A DNA stretch of 64,000 nt from an uncultured Alistipes sp. (GCA_944321965.1 CALUNH010000001.1:156572-220571); one strand, 5' to 3'. Positions 26,542 to 35,229 are shown, counted from the stretch's first letter. The notes: generated by a model from the letters alone, not told the origin. Translations and numbers: made by a program.

Positions 26542-27771
26542 ATGACATCACTCACCGAATTTTTCAACAAACACGAAGACGAGGCCCTGAAGGGCATTTC
26601 CCACAAGAACAGCATCATCAAGCGCAATATCATCGCACACATGGCCGTCAACGGCGAATGTACGCTCTCGGAACTGACCAAAGAGCTGCATATCAGCGTC
26701 CCGACGATCACCAAACTGGTCCAGGAACTGGTCGACGAAAACATCGTCACGGATCTGGGCAAGGTCGAAACCCCGGGCGGCCGCCGTCCGAACATCTTCG
26801 GACTGGCCAACTCGGCCATCTACTTCGCCGGGGTGAATGTCGGACGCGACAACATGCGCTTCCTGATCACCGACCTGCAGAACAACATCATCAAGGAGGA
26901 GAACGACTTCACGTTCGAACTCATCGACCGCCCGCAGTGCATCGAACGCATCTGCTCGAATATCGAGAACTTCATCGCCAACTGCGGCATCGACCGCGCG
27001 AAGATCCTCGGCCTGGGCGTCTGCATGACGGGCCGCGTGAACCCCGCCACGGGCCGCAGCTACAAATACTTCACGTCGAGCGAACAGTCGCTGCGCGACA
27101 TCCTCGAAGAACGGGTCGGCATCCGCGTGCTGCTGGAGAACGACACCCGGGCCCGCTGCTATGCCGAGTACACGTGCGGCAAATCGAAGGAGGAGAGCAA
27201 CGTCCTCTACCTGCACATGGGCCGCGGCGTGGCCATCGGCATCGTGGTCGACGGACAGCTCTACTACGGCAAGAGCGGATTCGCGGGTGAATTCGGCCAC
27301 ATTCCGTTCTTCGACAACGAGATCATCTGCTCGTGCGGCAAGAAGGGGTGTCTGGAGACCGAGGTCTCGGGTATCGCCATCGAGGACAAGATGTGCCACC
27401 TGATCGAGAAGGGCGTCAACACGATCCTCAAGGAGAAGTACGACCAGCAGAAGAGCATCCACATCGACGACATCATCCAGGCGGCAAAGAACGACGACAA
27501 CCTCTCGATCGAGTTGATCGAGGAGGCCGGAGAGAAGGTCGGCAAGGCCGTGGCGTTCCTGATCAACACGTTCAACCCCGAGACGGTGATCGTGGGCGGC
27601 AACCTCGCGGCTGCGGGCGACTACATCATGCTGCCGCTGAAGTCGGCGACGAACAAATACTCGCTCAACCTGGTCTACAAGGACACGAAATTCCGTGTTT
27701 CGAAGATGAGCGAGAATGCGAACGCCTGGGGCGTAGCGATGCTGATCCGCAACAAAGTGATCGGGCTGTGA
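26542..27771 (+). CDS. ROK-family transcriptional repressor (NagC/Mlc type)
   Basis: A 409-residue regulator. Residues 1-75 form a winged helix (INGECTLSELTKELHISVPT-like order: NGECTLSELTKELH, then SVPTITKLVQELV). The ROK sugar-binding domain follows, with GVNVGRDNMRFLITD, a GFAGEFGHIPF motif and the zinc motif CSCGKKGCLE (about 270-282). ROK repressors release DNA when they bind a sugar or amino-sugar phosphate. The ligand here is unknown; a link to GlcNAc or sialic-acid catabolism is conceivable but the nan operon is 11 kb away. The start at 26542 is preceded by GGAAGG, a good ribosome-binding site. The stop overlaps the next gene's GTG (GTGA). Confidence 0.88.
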   Translation: MTSLTEFFNKHEDEALKGISHKNSIIKRNIIAHMAVNGECTLSELTKELHISVPTITKLVQELVDENIVTDLGKVETPGGRRPNIFGLANSAIYFAGVNVGRDNMRFLITDLQNNIIKEENDFTFELIDRPQCIERICSNIENFIANCGIDRAKILGLGVCMTGRVNPATGRSYKYFTSSEQSLRDILEERVGIRVLLENDTRARCYAEYTCGKSKEESNVLYLHMGRGVAIGIVVDGQLYYGKSGFAGEFGHIPFFDNEIICSCGKKGCLETEVSGIAIEDKMCHLIEKGVNTILKEKYDQQKSIHIDDIIQAAKNDDNLSIELIEEAGEKVGKAVAFLINTFNPETVIVGGNLAAAGDYIMLPLKSATNKYSLNLVYKDTKFRVSKMSENANAWGVAMLIRNKVIGL

Positions 27772-28397
27772 CGTCACTCGAAGGGCGCCTGACCCGCCTG
27801 CGGGCCGTGGAACCGGCGGATGCCGAACTCCTCTACACGTGGGAGAACGATCCGGCGGTCTGGGCGGTGAGCGGCACGACGGAACCCTTTTCGCGGGAGC
27901 AGATCAAGCGGTTCATCTCCCGGCAGCTGGAGGGCGGCGATCTGTTGCGGACCGGCCAGTTGCGGCTGATGATCGAGGTACCGGAGCCAGCAGGAGCGGC
28001 GGAAACGGAAGCGGCGGAAACGGAAGCAGAGCCGGGAATGACCGACGAAGCCAAGGCCGCCAACCCGAATCGGACGGTCCGCATATTCCGCACGGTCGGG
28101 ACGCTCGACCTGTTCGAATACGACCCGCTGCACGGACGTGCCGGGCTGGGAATCCTGATCTATGACCGGGACGACCGGGGTCAAGGCTACGCCGCCGATG
28201 CGGTGGAGACGCTCTGCCGTTACGCCCGCGAGAGGTTGCGGATACACCAGTTGTGGTGCAATGTCGGAGCGGAGAACGAGGCGAGCCTGCACCTTTTCAG
28301 GAGTCTGGGTTTCCGGGAGGTCGGTACGAAACGCGACTGGTTGTGGACCCCCGGCGGCTACCGAGACGAAGTGCTGCTGCAAAAAATCCTGAAATAA
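27768..28397 (+). CDS. GNAT-family N-acetyltransferase (RimJ/RimL-like)
   Basis: A 209-residue acetyltransferase starting at a GTG that overlaps the ROK stop as GTGA, so the two are translationally coupled. The N-terminal LRAVEPADAELLYTWENDP and the acetyl-CoA loop DRGQGYAADAV (about 137) followed by LWCNVGAENEASLHLFRSLG match RimJ/RimL-type enzymes, most often acting on amines such as spermidine or protein N-termini. Residues about 66-100 are an unusual Ala/Glu-rich insert (two AAETEA copies, encoded by a short repeat at 28002-28028) between core beta strands. The substrate cannot be inferred. Confidence 0.85.
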   Translation: MTSLEGRLTRLRAVEPADAELLYTWENDPAVWAVSGTTEPFSREQIKRFISRQLEGGDLLRTGQLRLMIEVPEPAGAAETEAAETEAEPGMTDEAKAANPNRTVRIFRTVGTLDLFEYDPLHGRAGLGILIYDRDDRGQGYAADAVETLCRYARERLRIHQLWCNVGAENEASLHLFRSLGFREVGTKRDWLWTPGGYRDEVLLQKILK

Positions 28398-28436
28398 AAC
28401 GACGACAGCCTGCAATGATGCAGGCTGTCGTCGTTT
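28397..28436. terminator. Bidirectional terminator between convergent genes
   Basis: A perfect 18-bp stem (28397-28414 with 28419-28436) with loop ATGA. It includes the last base of the GNAT stop codon. On the minus strand it is followed by TTTATTTC, giving the better U tract. It serves both the GNAT gene and the convergent lipoprotein gene. Confidence 0.88.
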
Positions 28437-28448
28437 CACGGGCAACCG

Positions 28449-29513
28449 CTACTCCGCGGCGACGATCCGGTCGGCGTAATCACTCCACCCCGCCGCCGCT
28501 TTATAACGTTCTACCGCAGAAGCCGGAACTCGTATGACATAATTCGACGCGGGAATGCCTTCGAAAATATCAGCACCGATCATCGGCGGATTTTCACCCT
28601 TGCACTCCACACTTGTCAACGACAGGCACCAACTGAAAGCCCAATCCCCTATGGTTGCCAGATTCACCGGAAGAACAATGGATTCGAGTTCATCGCAATC
28701 GCAAAATTCACTTTCGGCCAATGCCGTAACCCCGGTAAACCAGACAAATTCACGGAAATGGCGAATCGGTTTCGCATTGAACGCCTTACGCAGAGAAGTA
28801 ACGGCTTCGGCTTCCGCAACCGAGAGCTCACCGTCCTTATCGGTATCCCATCGGGAGACACATATGCTCTTGACAAGATCATCTTCGAACAGAATCACAT
28901 CCAGAGCGACCTCCCCGGCAAGCGGTACGGTAAGTACTGTACCGTCGATCAACGTAAAATACGCATACTCGTCATCCAGCGTCACGCCTCGGAACAGGCC
29001 GTTATCCTCCCCTTCGGCAACTTTGCCCAACTCCGACCAATTCGTTCCGTCGTATGAAACATACCAGCAATCCTTCTCGATTTTCAATTGCGGGGTCACT
29101 CCGTCAGCGCCGCTCACCGGCACCTTCCGGGCCTCGTCATCCAGCAGCCAATCGCCGTCGAGCGTCCAGTAATAGCACTCGTCCACATCCTGTCGAATAC
29201 CAATGACAGGAGCCACGGCGTTCTTTCCATGATAGATCGTAATCGGTTCGCTTTTCTCGAAGGTAATCGTATAACCAATCGTCTCCGTCCCGCTGCGAAC
29301 CGGAACGACCGCCGTTATCCGGTCCGCCTCCGACAATACATCGACAAGGGACTGAATCGCCTCGATATTGGCATTCATCCTGCGGCAAAACTCTTCCAGT
29401 TGTTCCACGCGGTTCTCCAAGTCATCGACCCGTTTCTTCAAATCGTCATTTCCACACCCGAAGAGGAGTAACGCCGCACACAAACCGGAAGCCAGCATCA
29501 TCAAACTTTTCAT
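28449..29513 (-). CDS. PL29-N-type surface lipoprotein with coiled coil, EF-hand-like loop and LRR
   Basis: A 354-residue lipoprotein. The signal peptide ends in LLLFGC, followed by GNDD, a surface-export-like tail. A coiled coil (about 24-60, LKKRVDDLENRVEQLEE) leads into the segment seen at the N-terminus of PL29 lyases and many Bacteroidales surface proteins (ITFEKSEPITIYHGK, YYWTLDGDWL, VTPQLKIE). No lyase catalytic domain follows. Instead there is an EF-hand-like loop DTDKDGELSVAE (about 220) and a C-terminal BspA-like leucine-rich repeat (LESIVLPVNLATIGDWAF, SLTSVECKGENPP). It probably binds or displays rather than degrades; its ligand is unknown. The ATG at 29513 is used because the frame above it begins only at a TTG. 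Confidence 0.8.
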   Translation of the reverse strand: MKSLMMLASGLCAALLLFGCGNDDLKKRVDDLENRVEQLEEFCRRMNANIEAIQSLVDVLSEADRITAVVPVRSGTETIGYTITFEKSEPITIYHGKNAVAPVIGIRQDVDECYYWTLDGDWLLDDEARKVPVSGADGVTPQLKIEKDCWYVSYDGTNWSELGKVAEGEDNGLFRGVTLDDEYAYFTLIDGTVLTVPLAGEVALDVILFEDDLVKSICVSRWDTDKDGELSVAEAEAVTSLRKAFNAKPIRHFREFVWFTGVTALAESEFCDCDELESIVLPVNLATIGDWAFSWCLSLTSVECKGENPPMIGADIFEGIPASNYVIRVPASAVERYKAAAGWSDYADRIVAAE

Positions 29514-29850
29514 AATAGACAATTTTTATTTTCCGCCCGGCCCCGAGGCGGATTCTCAAAAAGAAAGTGTGGAGCCGTTCGTTTATCTGGATGGAGGTTC
29601 TGGTAAACCCTGAGTCAAACAAACAATACCCCACACTCGTATGGTATGGAGGGATAGAAAACCGCATACCGATACAAGTGATGCGTGTTATTGCTCACCT
29701 TGACTCATTGAAATTTACCAGATTCCCATCCAAGGATAAAAGCGAAACACTTTCATCAAAATATGTCTTCTTGCCGGATTTCCCGGCGACACAAAAATAG
29801 GAACTATTTTCGAGAAAACAACGAATCGGACTTCTTTTGTTCCATAAACA
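29514..29850. other. Gene-free AT-richer spacer
   Basis: No convincing gene is seen. On the minus strand a TATTTTTG box at 29792-29799 fits the -7 consensus and could start the lipoprotein mRNA with a leader of about 275 nt. No riboswitch or other RNA fold was recognised in that leader. Confidence 0.4.
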
Positions 29851-29884
29851 CGAATCCCGGACTCTTGAAAAAGCCCGGGATTCG
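29851..29884 (-). terminator. Terminator of galK
   Basis: A 10-bp perfect stem (29851-29860 with 29875-29884, CGAATCCCGG/CCGGGATTCG) lies 22 bp past the galK stop. On the minus strand TGTTTAT follows, a weak U tract. Confidence 0.6.
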
Positions 29885-29905
29885 ATTACAGCAGATTGCG
29901 CGGAA

Positions 29906-31042
29906 TTATTCCAGGCGGCGCGAGCCGTCGGAGATCACCACGTCGTAAACCTGGGGTTCGTGGCCGTATTTGGCGTTGAACTTCTCCCGGGCCGTTGCGA
30001 TGAAATGGTCGTAGAGTTCGTCCTTCACGAGGTTGATCGTGCAGCCGCCGAAGCCGCCGCCCATGATGCGCGAACCCGTCACGCCGCACTCCTCGGCAAT
30101 CTCGGCCAGGAAGTCCAGTTCCTCGCACGACACTTCGTAATCCTTCGACATACCCCAATGGGTCTCGTACATGCGCTTGCCGACGGTCTCGTAATCGCCC
30201 TTTTCAAGGGCATCGCAAACGTCGAGCACACGGCGCTCCTCACCGATCACGTAGCGGGCGCGCTTGTAATCCTCCTCGGAGATCTGCCCCTTGATGGCAT
30301 CGAGCTGCTCCATCGTGGCACCGCGCAGGAACTCCTGCCCGAGGGCCTTGGCCACCCGCTCACAGGAGGCGCGGCGGTCGTTGTAGGGCGAACCGACGAG
30401 CTCGTGCTTCACGCGCGAGTCGAGCAGGACGAGTTTGTAACCCTTGGGATCGAACGGGAAGTAGGCGTACTCCATCGAGCGGCAGTCCAGACGCATCAGA
30501 CACCCCTTCTTGCCGAATACCGACGCGAACTGGTCCATGATGCCGCAGTTTACGCCGCAGTAGTTGTGCTCGGTGGACTGACCGATGCGGGCCAGTTCGA
30601 ACTTGTCGATACCGCAGTTGTAGAGGTCGTTCAGCGCAAAGGCGAAGGTCGACTCCAGGGCTGCCGACGACGACATGCCCGCACCCAGGGGCACATCCCC
30701 GGCGAAAACGGTATCGAAACCGCCGATCTTGCCGCCACGTTTCTGCACCTCGCGGCAAACCCCGAAGATGTAGCAGGCCCAGCTTTCGGCGGGTTTGTCC
30801 TCCTCACGGAGTCCGAACTCCGACGATTCGCCCAGGTCGTAGGCATAGGCGCGGACCTTGTCGGTTCCGTTGAGGCGGATCGCGGCGACGATGCCCTTGT
30901 CGACGGCTCCCGGGAAGACGAAACCGCCATTATAGTCGGTATGCTCGCCGATGAGGTTGATCCGACCGGGCGATGCGAAAAGAATGGCGCCTTCACCATA
31001 GAGTTCCTGGAACTTCTTACTGACTTTTTCCTTCATGTTCAT
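29906..31042 (-). CDS. galK: Galactokinase
   Basis: A 378-residue GHMP kinase phosphorylating alpha-D-galactose to galactose 1-phosphate. The galactokinase signature ASPGRINLIGEHTDYNGG is at about 20-38, the ATP-binding motif PLGAGMSSSAALE at about 118-130 and the C-terminal GSRIMGGGFGGCTI at about 335. The start may be 31042 or the ATG two codons later (31036). galT, galE and galM are not adjacent. A likely -7 box TATCTTCG on the minus strand is at 31083-31090. Confidence 0.96.
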   Translation of the reverse strand: MNMKEKVSKKFQELYGEGAILFASPGRINLIGEHTDYNGGFVFPGAVDKGIVAAIRLNGTDKVRAYAYDLGESSEFGLREEDKPAESWACYIFGVCREVQKRGGKIGGFDTVFAGDVPLGAGMSSSAALESTFAFALNDLYNCGIDKFELARIGQSTEHNYCGVNCGIMDQFASVFGKKGCLMRLDCRSMEYAYFPFDPKGYKLVLLDSRVKHELVGSPYNDRRASCERVAKALGQEFLRGATMEQLDAIKGQISEEDYKRARYVIGEERRVLDVCDALEKGDYETVGKRMYETHWGMSKDYEVSCEELDFLAEIAEECGVTGSRIMGGGFGGCTINLVKDELYDHFIATAREKFNAKYGHEPQVYDVVISDGSRRLE

Positions 31043-31082
31043 GGTTCTTATTTTGTTTGTGGTTTTAGTAATTTGATTGGTA

Positions 31083-31090
31083 CGAAGATA
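31083..31090 (-). promoter_or_regulatory. -7 promoter box of galK
   Basis: TATCTTCG on the minus strand, one mismatch from TAnnTTTG, 40 bp before the start codon. The intergenic region to the divergent GDPD gene is about 260 bp and contains nothing else recognised apart from the GDPD promoter. Confidence 0.45.
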
Positions 31091-31253
31091 GGAAAAAATC
31101 CGCAACGGCGGATTATTTTTGTTTCAATTCATGCCAAAATGGTTTCATTCCGCGATTCCAAGGCCCGAATCCGGGGCGACGGCGGGGAAATGACAGGTCG
31201 ATGAAAAGTGCCGACCGACCGGCCTTTCGGGTTGTAATTCCGGAAATATTCGT

Positions 31254-31261
31254 TACCTTTG
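31254..31261 (+). promoter_or_regulatory. -7 promoter box of the GDPD gene
   Basis: TACCTTTG, a perfect consensus match. It puts the transcript start near 31266, which rules out the in-frame upstream codons and supports the ATG at 31306, itself preceded by AGGA. Confidence 0.65.
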
Positions 31262-31305
31262 TAGCGGTTTCGTTTCACAAGGATCAACCAAAACATTCGC
31301 AGGAT

Positions 31306-32070
31306 ATGAAAACACAACTCGTCATGGCCGCCCTGCTCTTCGCCGGAGGAGTCGCCGCCGCCCAACCCAAAGTCATCGCCCACCGCGGTTACTGGACCGC
31401 CCCGGGTTCGGCCCAGAATTCGCTGTCGTCGTTCGCCAAGGCCGATTCGGTCGGCGTCTACGGTTCGGAGATCGACGTCTGGCTCACGGCCGACGACCGG
31501 CTGATCGTCAACCACGACCGCGTCTACAAGGGCACCGACATCGACATGGAAAAGGCCACGGCCCGGGAGATCATGCAGATCGTGCTCCCCAACGGGACGG
31601 AGAACATCCCCTCGCTGGATGCCTACCTCGAACTGGTGGCCTCGAAACCCGCCACGCGGCTGATCCTCGAAATGAAGTCGCTCTCGGACCTCAACCGCGA
31701 AGACCTCGCCGCAGAGAAGATCGTCCGGGCGCTGCGCAAGCACGGCGTGCTGGAGCGCACCGACATCATCGCCTTCTCGATCAATGCCTGCCTGGCCTTC
31801 AGGAAGCTGCTCCCCGAGACGAAGATCTACTACCTGAACGGCGACCTGCCGCCCAAAAGCATCCGGAAACTGGGGCTCGCGGGGATCGACTACTCGGTGA
31901 AGACCCTGCAGAAGCATCCCCAGTGGGTGAAACAGGCCCACGACCTGGGGCTGGAGGTCAACGTCTGGACCGTGGATTCGGAGGAGGAGATGCGCTACTT
32001 CATCGACCTGGGCGTGGATTACATCACGACCAACTACCCCGAGCGGCTGCAGGCGCTGTTGAAACAATAA
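31306..32070 (+). CDS. Periplasmic glycerophosphodiester phosphodiesterase
   Basis: A 254-residue GDPD/GlpQ-like enzyme hydrolysing glycerophosphodiesters to sn-glycerol 3-phosphate and an alcohol. A signal peptide (MKTQLVMAALLFAGGVAAAQ) exports it. The catalytic motif AHRGYW is at about residue 25, with SEIDVWLT and the second histidine in VNHDRVY further on; a conserved LEMK strand and the C-terminal VWTVDSEEEM complete the TIM barrel. A GlpR-like regulator and a GlpT transporter are encoded immediately downstream on the map, so its product is probably imported as glycerol 3-phosphate. Confidence 0.9.
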   Translation: MKTQLVMAALLFAGGVAAAQPKVIAHRGYWTAPGSAQNSLSSFAKADSVGVYGSEIDVWLTADDRLIVNHDRVYKGTDIDMEKATAREIMQIVLPNGTENIPSLDAYLELVASKPATRLILEMKSLSDLNREDLAAEKIVRALRKHGVLERTDIIAFSINACLAFRKLLPETKIYYLNGDLPPKSIRKLGLAGIDYSVKTLQKHPQWVKQAHDLGLEVNVWTVDSEEEMRYFIDLGVDYITTNYPERLQALLKQ

Positions 32071-32100
32071 CACCGGGCGGAAAATCCACCCCCCTTCCCA

Positions 32101-32134
32101 AAAAACGGGCGGCTATCGCACAGCCGCCCGTTTT
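32101..32134. terminator. Bidirectional terminator between GDPD and the DeoR gene
   Basis: A 13-bp stem (32102-32114 with 32122-32134, AAAACGGGCGGCT/AGCCGCCCGTTTT) with a 7-nt loop. It is flanked by A on one side and T on the other, so it works in both directions between the convergent genes. Confidence 0.85.
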
Positions 32135-32154
32135 CATGTCGGATTCGCCCCGGT

Positions 32155-32949
32155 TCAGACGTCCACGACCGTCACCTCGATGCCACGTTCGCGCAGGCGG
32201 TCCAGATAGAGCGGCTGCGCGGCGCTGTCGGTGATGATCCGGTCGACGGACTCCAGGTCGCAGATCTTGCTGAACCCCCGTCGCCCGAACTTCGAGCTGT
32301 CGGCCAGCACCACGACCTTCTGCGCAGCCTCGATCATCGCGGCGTTGAGCGAGGCTTCGAGCATGTTGGTGGTCGTCAGGCCGAATTCGAGGTCGATGCC
32401 GTCCACGCCGATGAAGAGTTTGCTGCAATTGAAGTTGCGCAGCATCGATTCGGCGAAGGGCCCCACGACCGATACCGAACTGCTGCGCGTAATCCCGCCC
32501 AACTGAATGACATCCATATCGGGATTCTGCGAGAGGATCTGCGTCACGGGAACCGACGCCGTAATGACGGTCAGATGGCCCTGGGGCCGGATTTCGCGGG
32601 CCAGGAAGGCCATGGTGGTCCCCGAAGCGATGATAATCGAATCGTCCCGGGCGATCAGTGCGGCGGCGGCGGCTCCGATGGCCCGTTTCTCGGCGACGTT
32701 CCGTTTCTCCTTCTCGTTGACGTGGCGGTCGCTGATGTAGGGGCTGATCAGGATGGCGCTGCCGTGCGTGCGGTAGAGTTTCTTCTGCTGTTCGAGGTAG
32801 GAGAGGTCCTTGCGGATGGTCACCTCCGAAACGCGGAAGAGTTCGGAGAGCTGCGTCACGGAAATGGAACCGTTTTGCTGCAAAAGCGTCAAAATTCGAT
32901 TATGCCGTTCCGGAAGGCTCAAAAGGGGTTCTTCGGTGATTTTATTCAT
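32155..32949 (-). CDS. DeoR-family repressor (GlpR-like)
   Basis: A 264-residue regulator: an N-terminal DeoR helix-turn-helix (about 12-65; ERHNRILTLLQQNGSISVTQ and VSEVTIRKDLSYLEQ) and a C-terminal DeoR sensor domain of the phosphosugar-isomerase-like fold (ASGTTMAFLA, LGGITRSSSVSVVG, FIGVDGIDLEFGLTT, DSSKFGRRGF). Such proteins sense phosphorylated small sugars. It is divergent from a GlpT gene across a 235-bp region holding a strong inverted repeat, so control of glpT in response to glycerol 3-phosphate is likely. Confidence 0.88.
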   Translation of the reverse strand: MNKITEEPLLSLPERHNRILTLLQQNGSISVTQLSELFRVSEVTIRKDLSYLEQQKKLYRTHGSAILISPYISDRHVNEKEKRNVAEKRAIGAAAAALIARDDSIIIASGTTMAFLAREIRPQGHLTVITASVPVTQILSQNPDMDVIQLGGITRSSSVSVVGPFAESMLRNFNCSKLFIGVDGIDLEFGLTTTNMLEASLNAAMIEAAQKVVVLADSSKFGRRGFSKICDLESVDRIITDSAAQPLYLDRLRERGIEVTVVDV

Positions 32950-33065
32950 GGTGCGGTGTGCAGATATTTCCTATTCCGAGAGCCCAAGTTACGAAATTTA
33001 TTCGGAAAAACATACGCTGTCCGGATAATTTTCCCTTCTTTCCGGAAGTAAAAAAAGCAATTCCC

Positions 33066-33097
33066 ATTTCAAAATAAAAGACACGGCATTTTGAAAT
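33066..33097. promoter_or_regulatory. Inverted-repeat operator candidate upstream of glpT
   Basis: ATTTCAAAAT (33066-33075) and ATTTTGAAAT (33088-33097) form a perfect 10-bp inverted repeat with a 12-bp spacer. The right arm contains TTTTG at 33089-33093, in the -33 position 19 bp before the -7 box. A repressor bound here would cover the promoter. The adjacent DeoR gene is the obvious candidate. Confidence 0.65.
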
Positions 33098-33112
33098 AGC
33101 GAAAAACATTCG

Positions 33113-33120
33113 TACTTTTG
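33113..33120 (+). promoter_or_regulatory. -7 promoter box of glpT
   Basis: TACTTTTG, a perfect consensus match. The leader to the ATG at 33185 is about 60 nt. Confidence 0.65.
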
Positions 33121-33184
33121 TTGCGAACCGAAATAACACATCCGGCCCGATGCCCGCACCGGGTCCCAACAGAGCCCTACAACC

Positions 33185-34573
33185 ATGTGGAAACTACTCC
33201 AACCCCCGGCCTATAAGCCGGAAATCGCTGCCGAGCAGGTCGATTCGAGATACAAATGGATGCGCCTGCAGGTCTTCATCGGCATCTTCATCGGCTATGC
33301 CGGTTATTACCTCGTGCGCAAGAACTTCTCGATGGCCATTCCGGAGCTGGGTCCCCTGGGCTTCGACAAGAGCGAACTGAGCATCGTCCTGTCGATGAAC
33401 GCCGTGGCCTACGCCCTCTCGAAATTCCTCATGGGGAGCGTCTCGGACCGCAGCAACGCCCGGGTTTTCCTGCCCTTGGGGCTGGTGCTGGCCGCGCTGT
33501 CGATGATGTTCATGATCGTTCCGGTACGGCTGCTCGGCCCCGAACACAAGGAGCTGGCCATCGTCCTCATGGCGGTGCTGAACTTCCTGGTGGGATGGTT
33601 CAACGGCATGGGCTGGCCCCCGTGCGGGCGGGTCATGACGCACTGGTTCTCGCAGAACGAACGCGGCACGAAGATGTCAATCTGGAACTGCGCCCACAAC
33701 GTCGGCGGGGCTCTCGTGGGGCCCATGGCCGTCTACGGCGCCCTGTGGTTCGGATCGTGGTTCTACGGCTCCCACTCCGAATACTACTTCCTCATCGGGA
33801 CGTACCTCTTCCCGGCCGTGGTGTCGATCTTCATCGCGCTGGTGGCCTACGTGCTGATCCGCGACACCCCGCAGTCGTGCAGCCTGCCCTCCGTGGAGAA
33901 GTGGCGCAACGACTACCCGAAAAACTACAGCGCCAAACAGGAGGAGGTCCTCACCACGCGGGAGATCTTCTTCAAGTACGTACTGAACAACAAGCTGCTG
34001 TGGTTCATCGCCATTGCCAACGCCTTCGTCTACATGGTGCGCTACGGATGCCTCGACTGGGCCCCGAGCTACCTGCGCGACGCCCAGGGCTACGACATCA
34101 AACAGGCCGGCTGGGCCTATTTCGCCTATGAATTCGCGGCCATCCCCGGGACGCTGATCTGCGGCTGGATGAGCGACCGCTTTTTCCACGGACGCCGGGC
34201 GTTGCCGACGATCCTCTTCATGGCCATCGTGGCGGTCTTCATCTTCCTCTACTGGCAATTCTCCTCGAACTACATCATCGTGACCCTTTCGCTGATCGCC
34301 ATCGGGTTCTTCATCTACGGGCCGGTGATGATGATCGGCGTGCAGGCGCTGGACCTCGCCCCGAAGAATGCCGCCGGAACGGCTGCCGGACTGACGGGCT
34401 TCTTCGGCTACTTCCTCGGAACGGCGATCCTCGCCAATATCGTCCTGGGAACGGTGGCCGAGAAGGCGGGCTGGGACTGGACGTTCGTGCTGCTGATCGG
34501 GGCCTGCGTGCTGGCGATCGTCTTCATGGGCTTCACCTACCGCAAGGAGAAGGAACTCCACGACGGACGCTGA
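33185..34573 (+). CDS. glpT: sn-glycerol-3-phosphate transporter (GlpT-like antiporter)
   Basis: A 462-residue organophosphate:phosphate antiporter of the MFS with about 12 helices. GlpT/UhpT features include YKWMRLQVFIGIFIGYAGYY after the N-terminus with YLVRKNFSMA (substrate-site arginine region), the MGSVSDRSNARVFLPLGL loop, and WFNGMGWPPCGRVMTHWFS. The large central loop and second half (PSYLRDAQGYDIKQAGWAYF) follow the family pattern. It would bring in the glycerol 3-phosphate made by the periplasmic GDPD. Hexose phosphate as substrate cannot be excluded from sequence alone. Confidence 0.9.
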   Translation: MWKLLQPPAYKPEIAAEQVDSRYKWMRLQVFIGIFIGYAGYYLVRKNFSMAIPELGPLGFDKSELSIVLSMNAVAYALSKFLMGSVSDRSNARVFLPLGLVLAALSMMFMIVPVRLLGPEHKELAIVLMAVLNFLVGWFNGMGWPPCGRVMTHWFSQNERGTKMSIWNCAHNVGGALVGPMAVYGALWFGSWFYGSHSEYYFLIGTYLFPAVVSIFIALVAYVLIRDTPQSCSLPSVEKWRNDYPKNYSAKQEEVLTTREIFFKYVLNNKLLWFIAIANAFVYMVRYGCLDWAPSYLRDAQGYDIKQAGWAYFAYEFAAIPGTLICGWMSDRFFHGRRALPTILFMAIVAVFIFLYWQFSSNYIIVTLSLIAIGFFIYGPVMMIGVQALDLAPKNAAGTAAGLTGFFGYFLGTAILANIVLGTVAEKAGWDWTFVLLIGACVLAIVFMGFTYRKEKELHDGR

Positions 34574-34596
34574 GTCCCGCCCTTGCCGGATGGGGA

Positions 34597-35229
34597 TTAC
34601 CCCTGAATCGAACAGGCCCTCAACTCCCGGTTGAGGGCTTTTTCGCGCCCGCCGGTCAGGCGGTCCAGCAGGGCGTGGAAACGCGGCGAATGGTTGTGGT
34701 GGACCGTGTGGCAGAGTTCGTGGAGGATGACGAAATCGCGCAGGTGCTCGGGCAGCGTCATCAGAAAGAGGCTCAGCGAGATGTGGTTCTGTCCCGAGCA
34801 GCTCCCCCACTTCGTGCGCGAGGCGCGGATCGAGAGTTTTTCGTAGCGCAGGCCGGTGGCGGCCGAGAGCCGGGCGATGCGCTCCGGAAGGTCCTCCCGG
34901 GCGGCCCGGCGCAGCTCCTCGATCCGGGCTTTCAGCTCCGCGGGCGGGAGTTGCGGCGGCAGGGCGGCACGACGGCTGGCCAGCCGTTCCCGGGCGGTGA
35001 GGATCCAGTCTGCCTTCTCATCGAGGAACTCCAGCGCCCGCCGCCGCGACACCCCGAAGGGGTACGCGAGCCGCACGGCTCCCGTCGCCCGCACGCGGAT
35101 CGAGATGCGCCGGGCCCGGGGCGACTGCGCAAGGGTCACCTCCCCGAGCCGGGGATGGTCGATCACCTCTGTAGTTTCAACCCGTCCGGAGCGTCCTGCC
35201 GCCCCGCTCTTCCGGCCCCAACCGATCAT
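34597..35229 (-). CDS. YgjP-like zinc metallopeptidase (M48/DUF45 family)
   Basis: A 210-residue protein with the UPF0758/YgjP (DUF45) zinc-protease layout: an N-terminal beta region (ARRISIRVRATGAVRLAYP), a central KWGSCS motif, and the metal site HELCHTVHHNHSPRFH (HExxH plus a third ligand region) near residue 177. The ATG at 35229 overlaps the upstream DUF4153 stop as ATGA; a GTG three codons earlier is less likely. The substrate is unknown. Confidence 0.85.
   Translation of the reverse strand: MIGWGRKSGAAGRSGRVETTEVIDHPRLGEVTLAQSPRARRISIRVRATGAVRLAYPFGVSRRRALEFLDEKADWILTARERLASRRAALPPQLPPAELKARIEELRRAAREDLPERIARLSAATGLRYEKLSIRASRTKWGSCSGQNHISLSLFLMTLPEHLRDFVILHELCHTVHHNHSPRFHALLDRLTGGREKALNRELRACSIQG

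Noticed and set aside
28449..29513. Active PL29 polysaccharide lyase
   Set aside because: Only the N-terminal module resembles the family; the rest is an EF-hand-like loop and a leucine-rich repeat.
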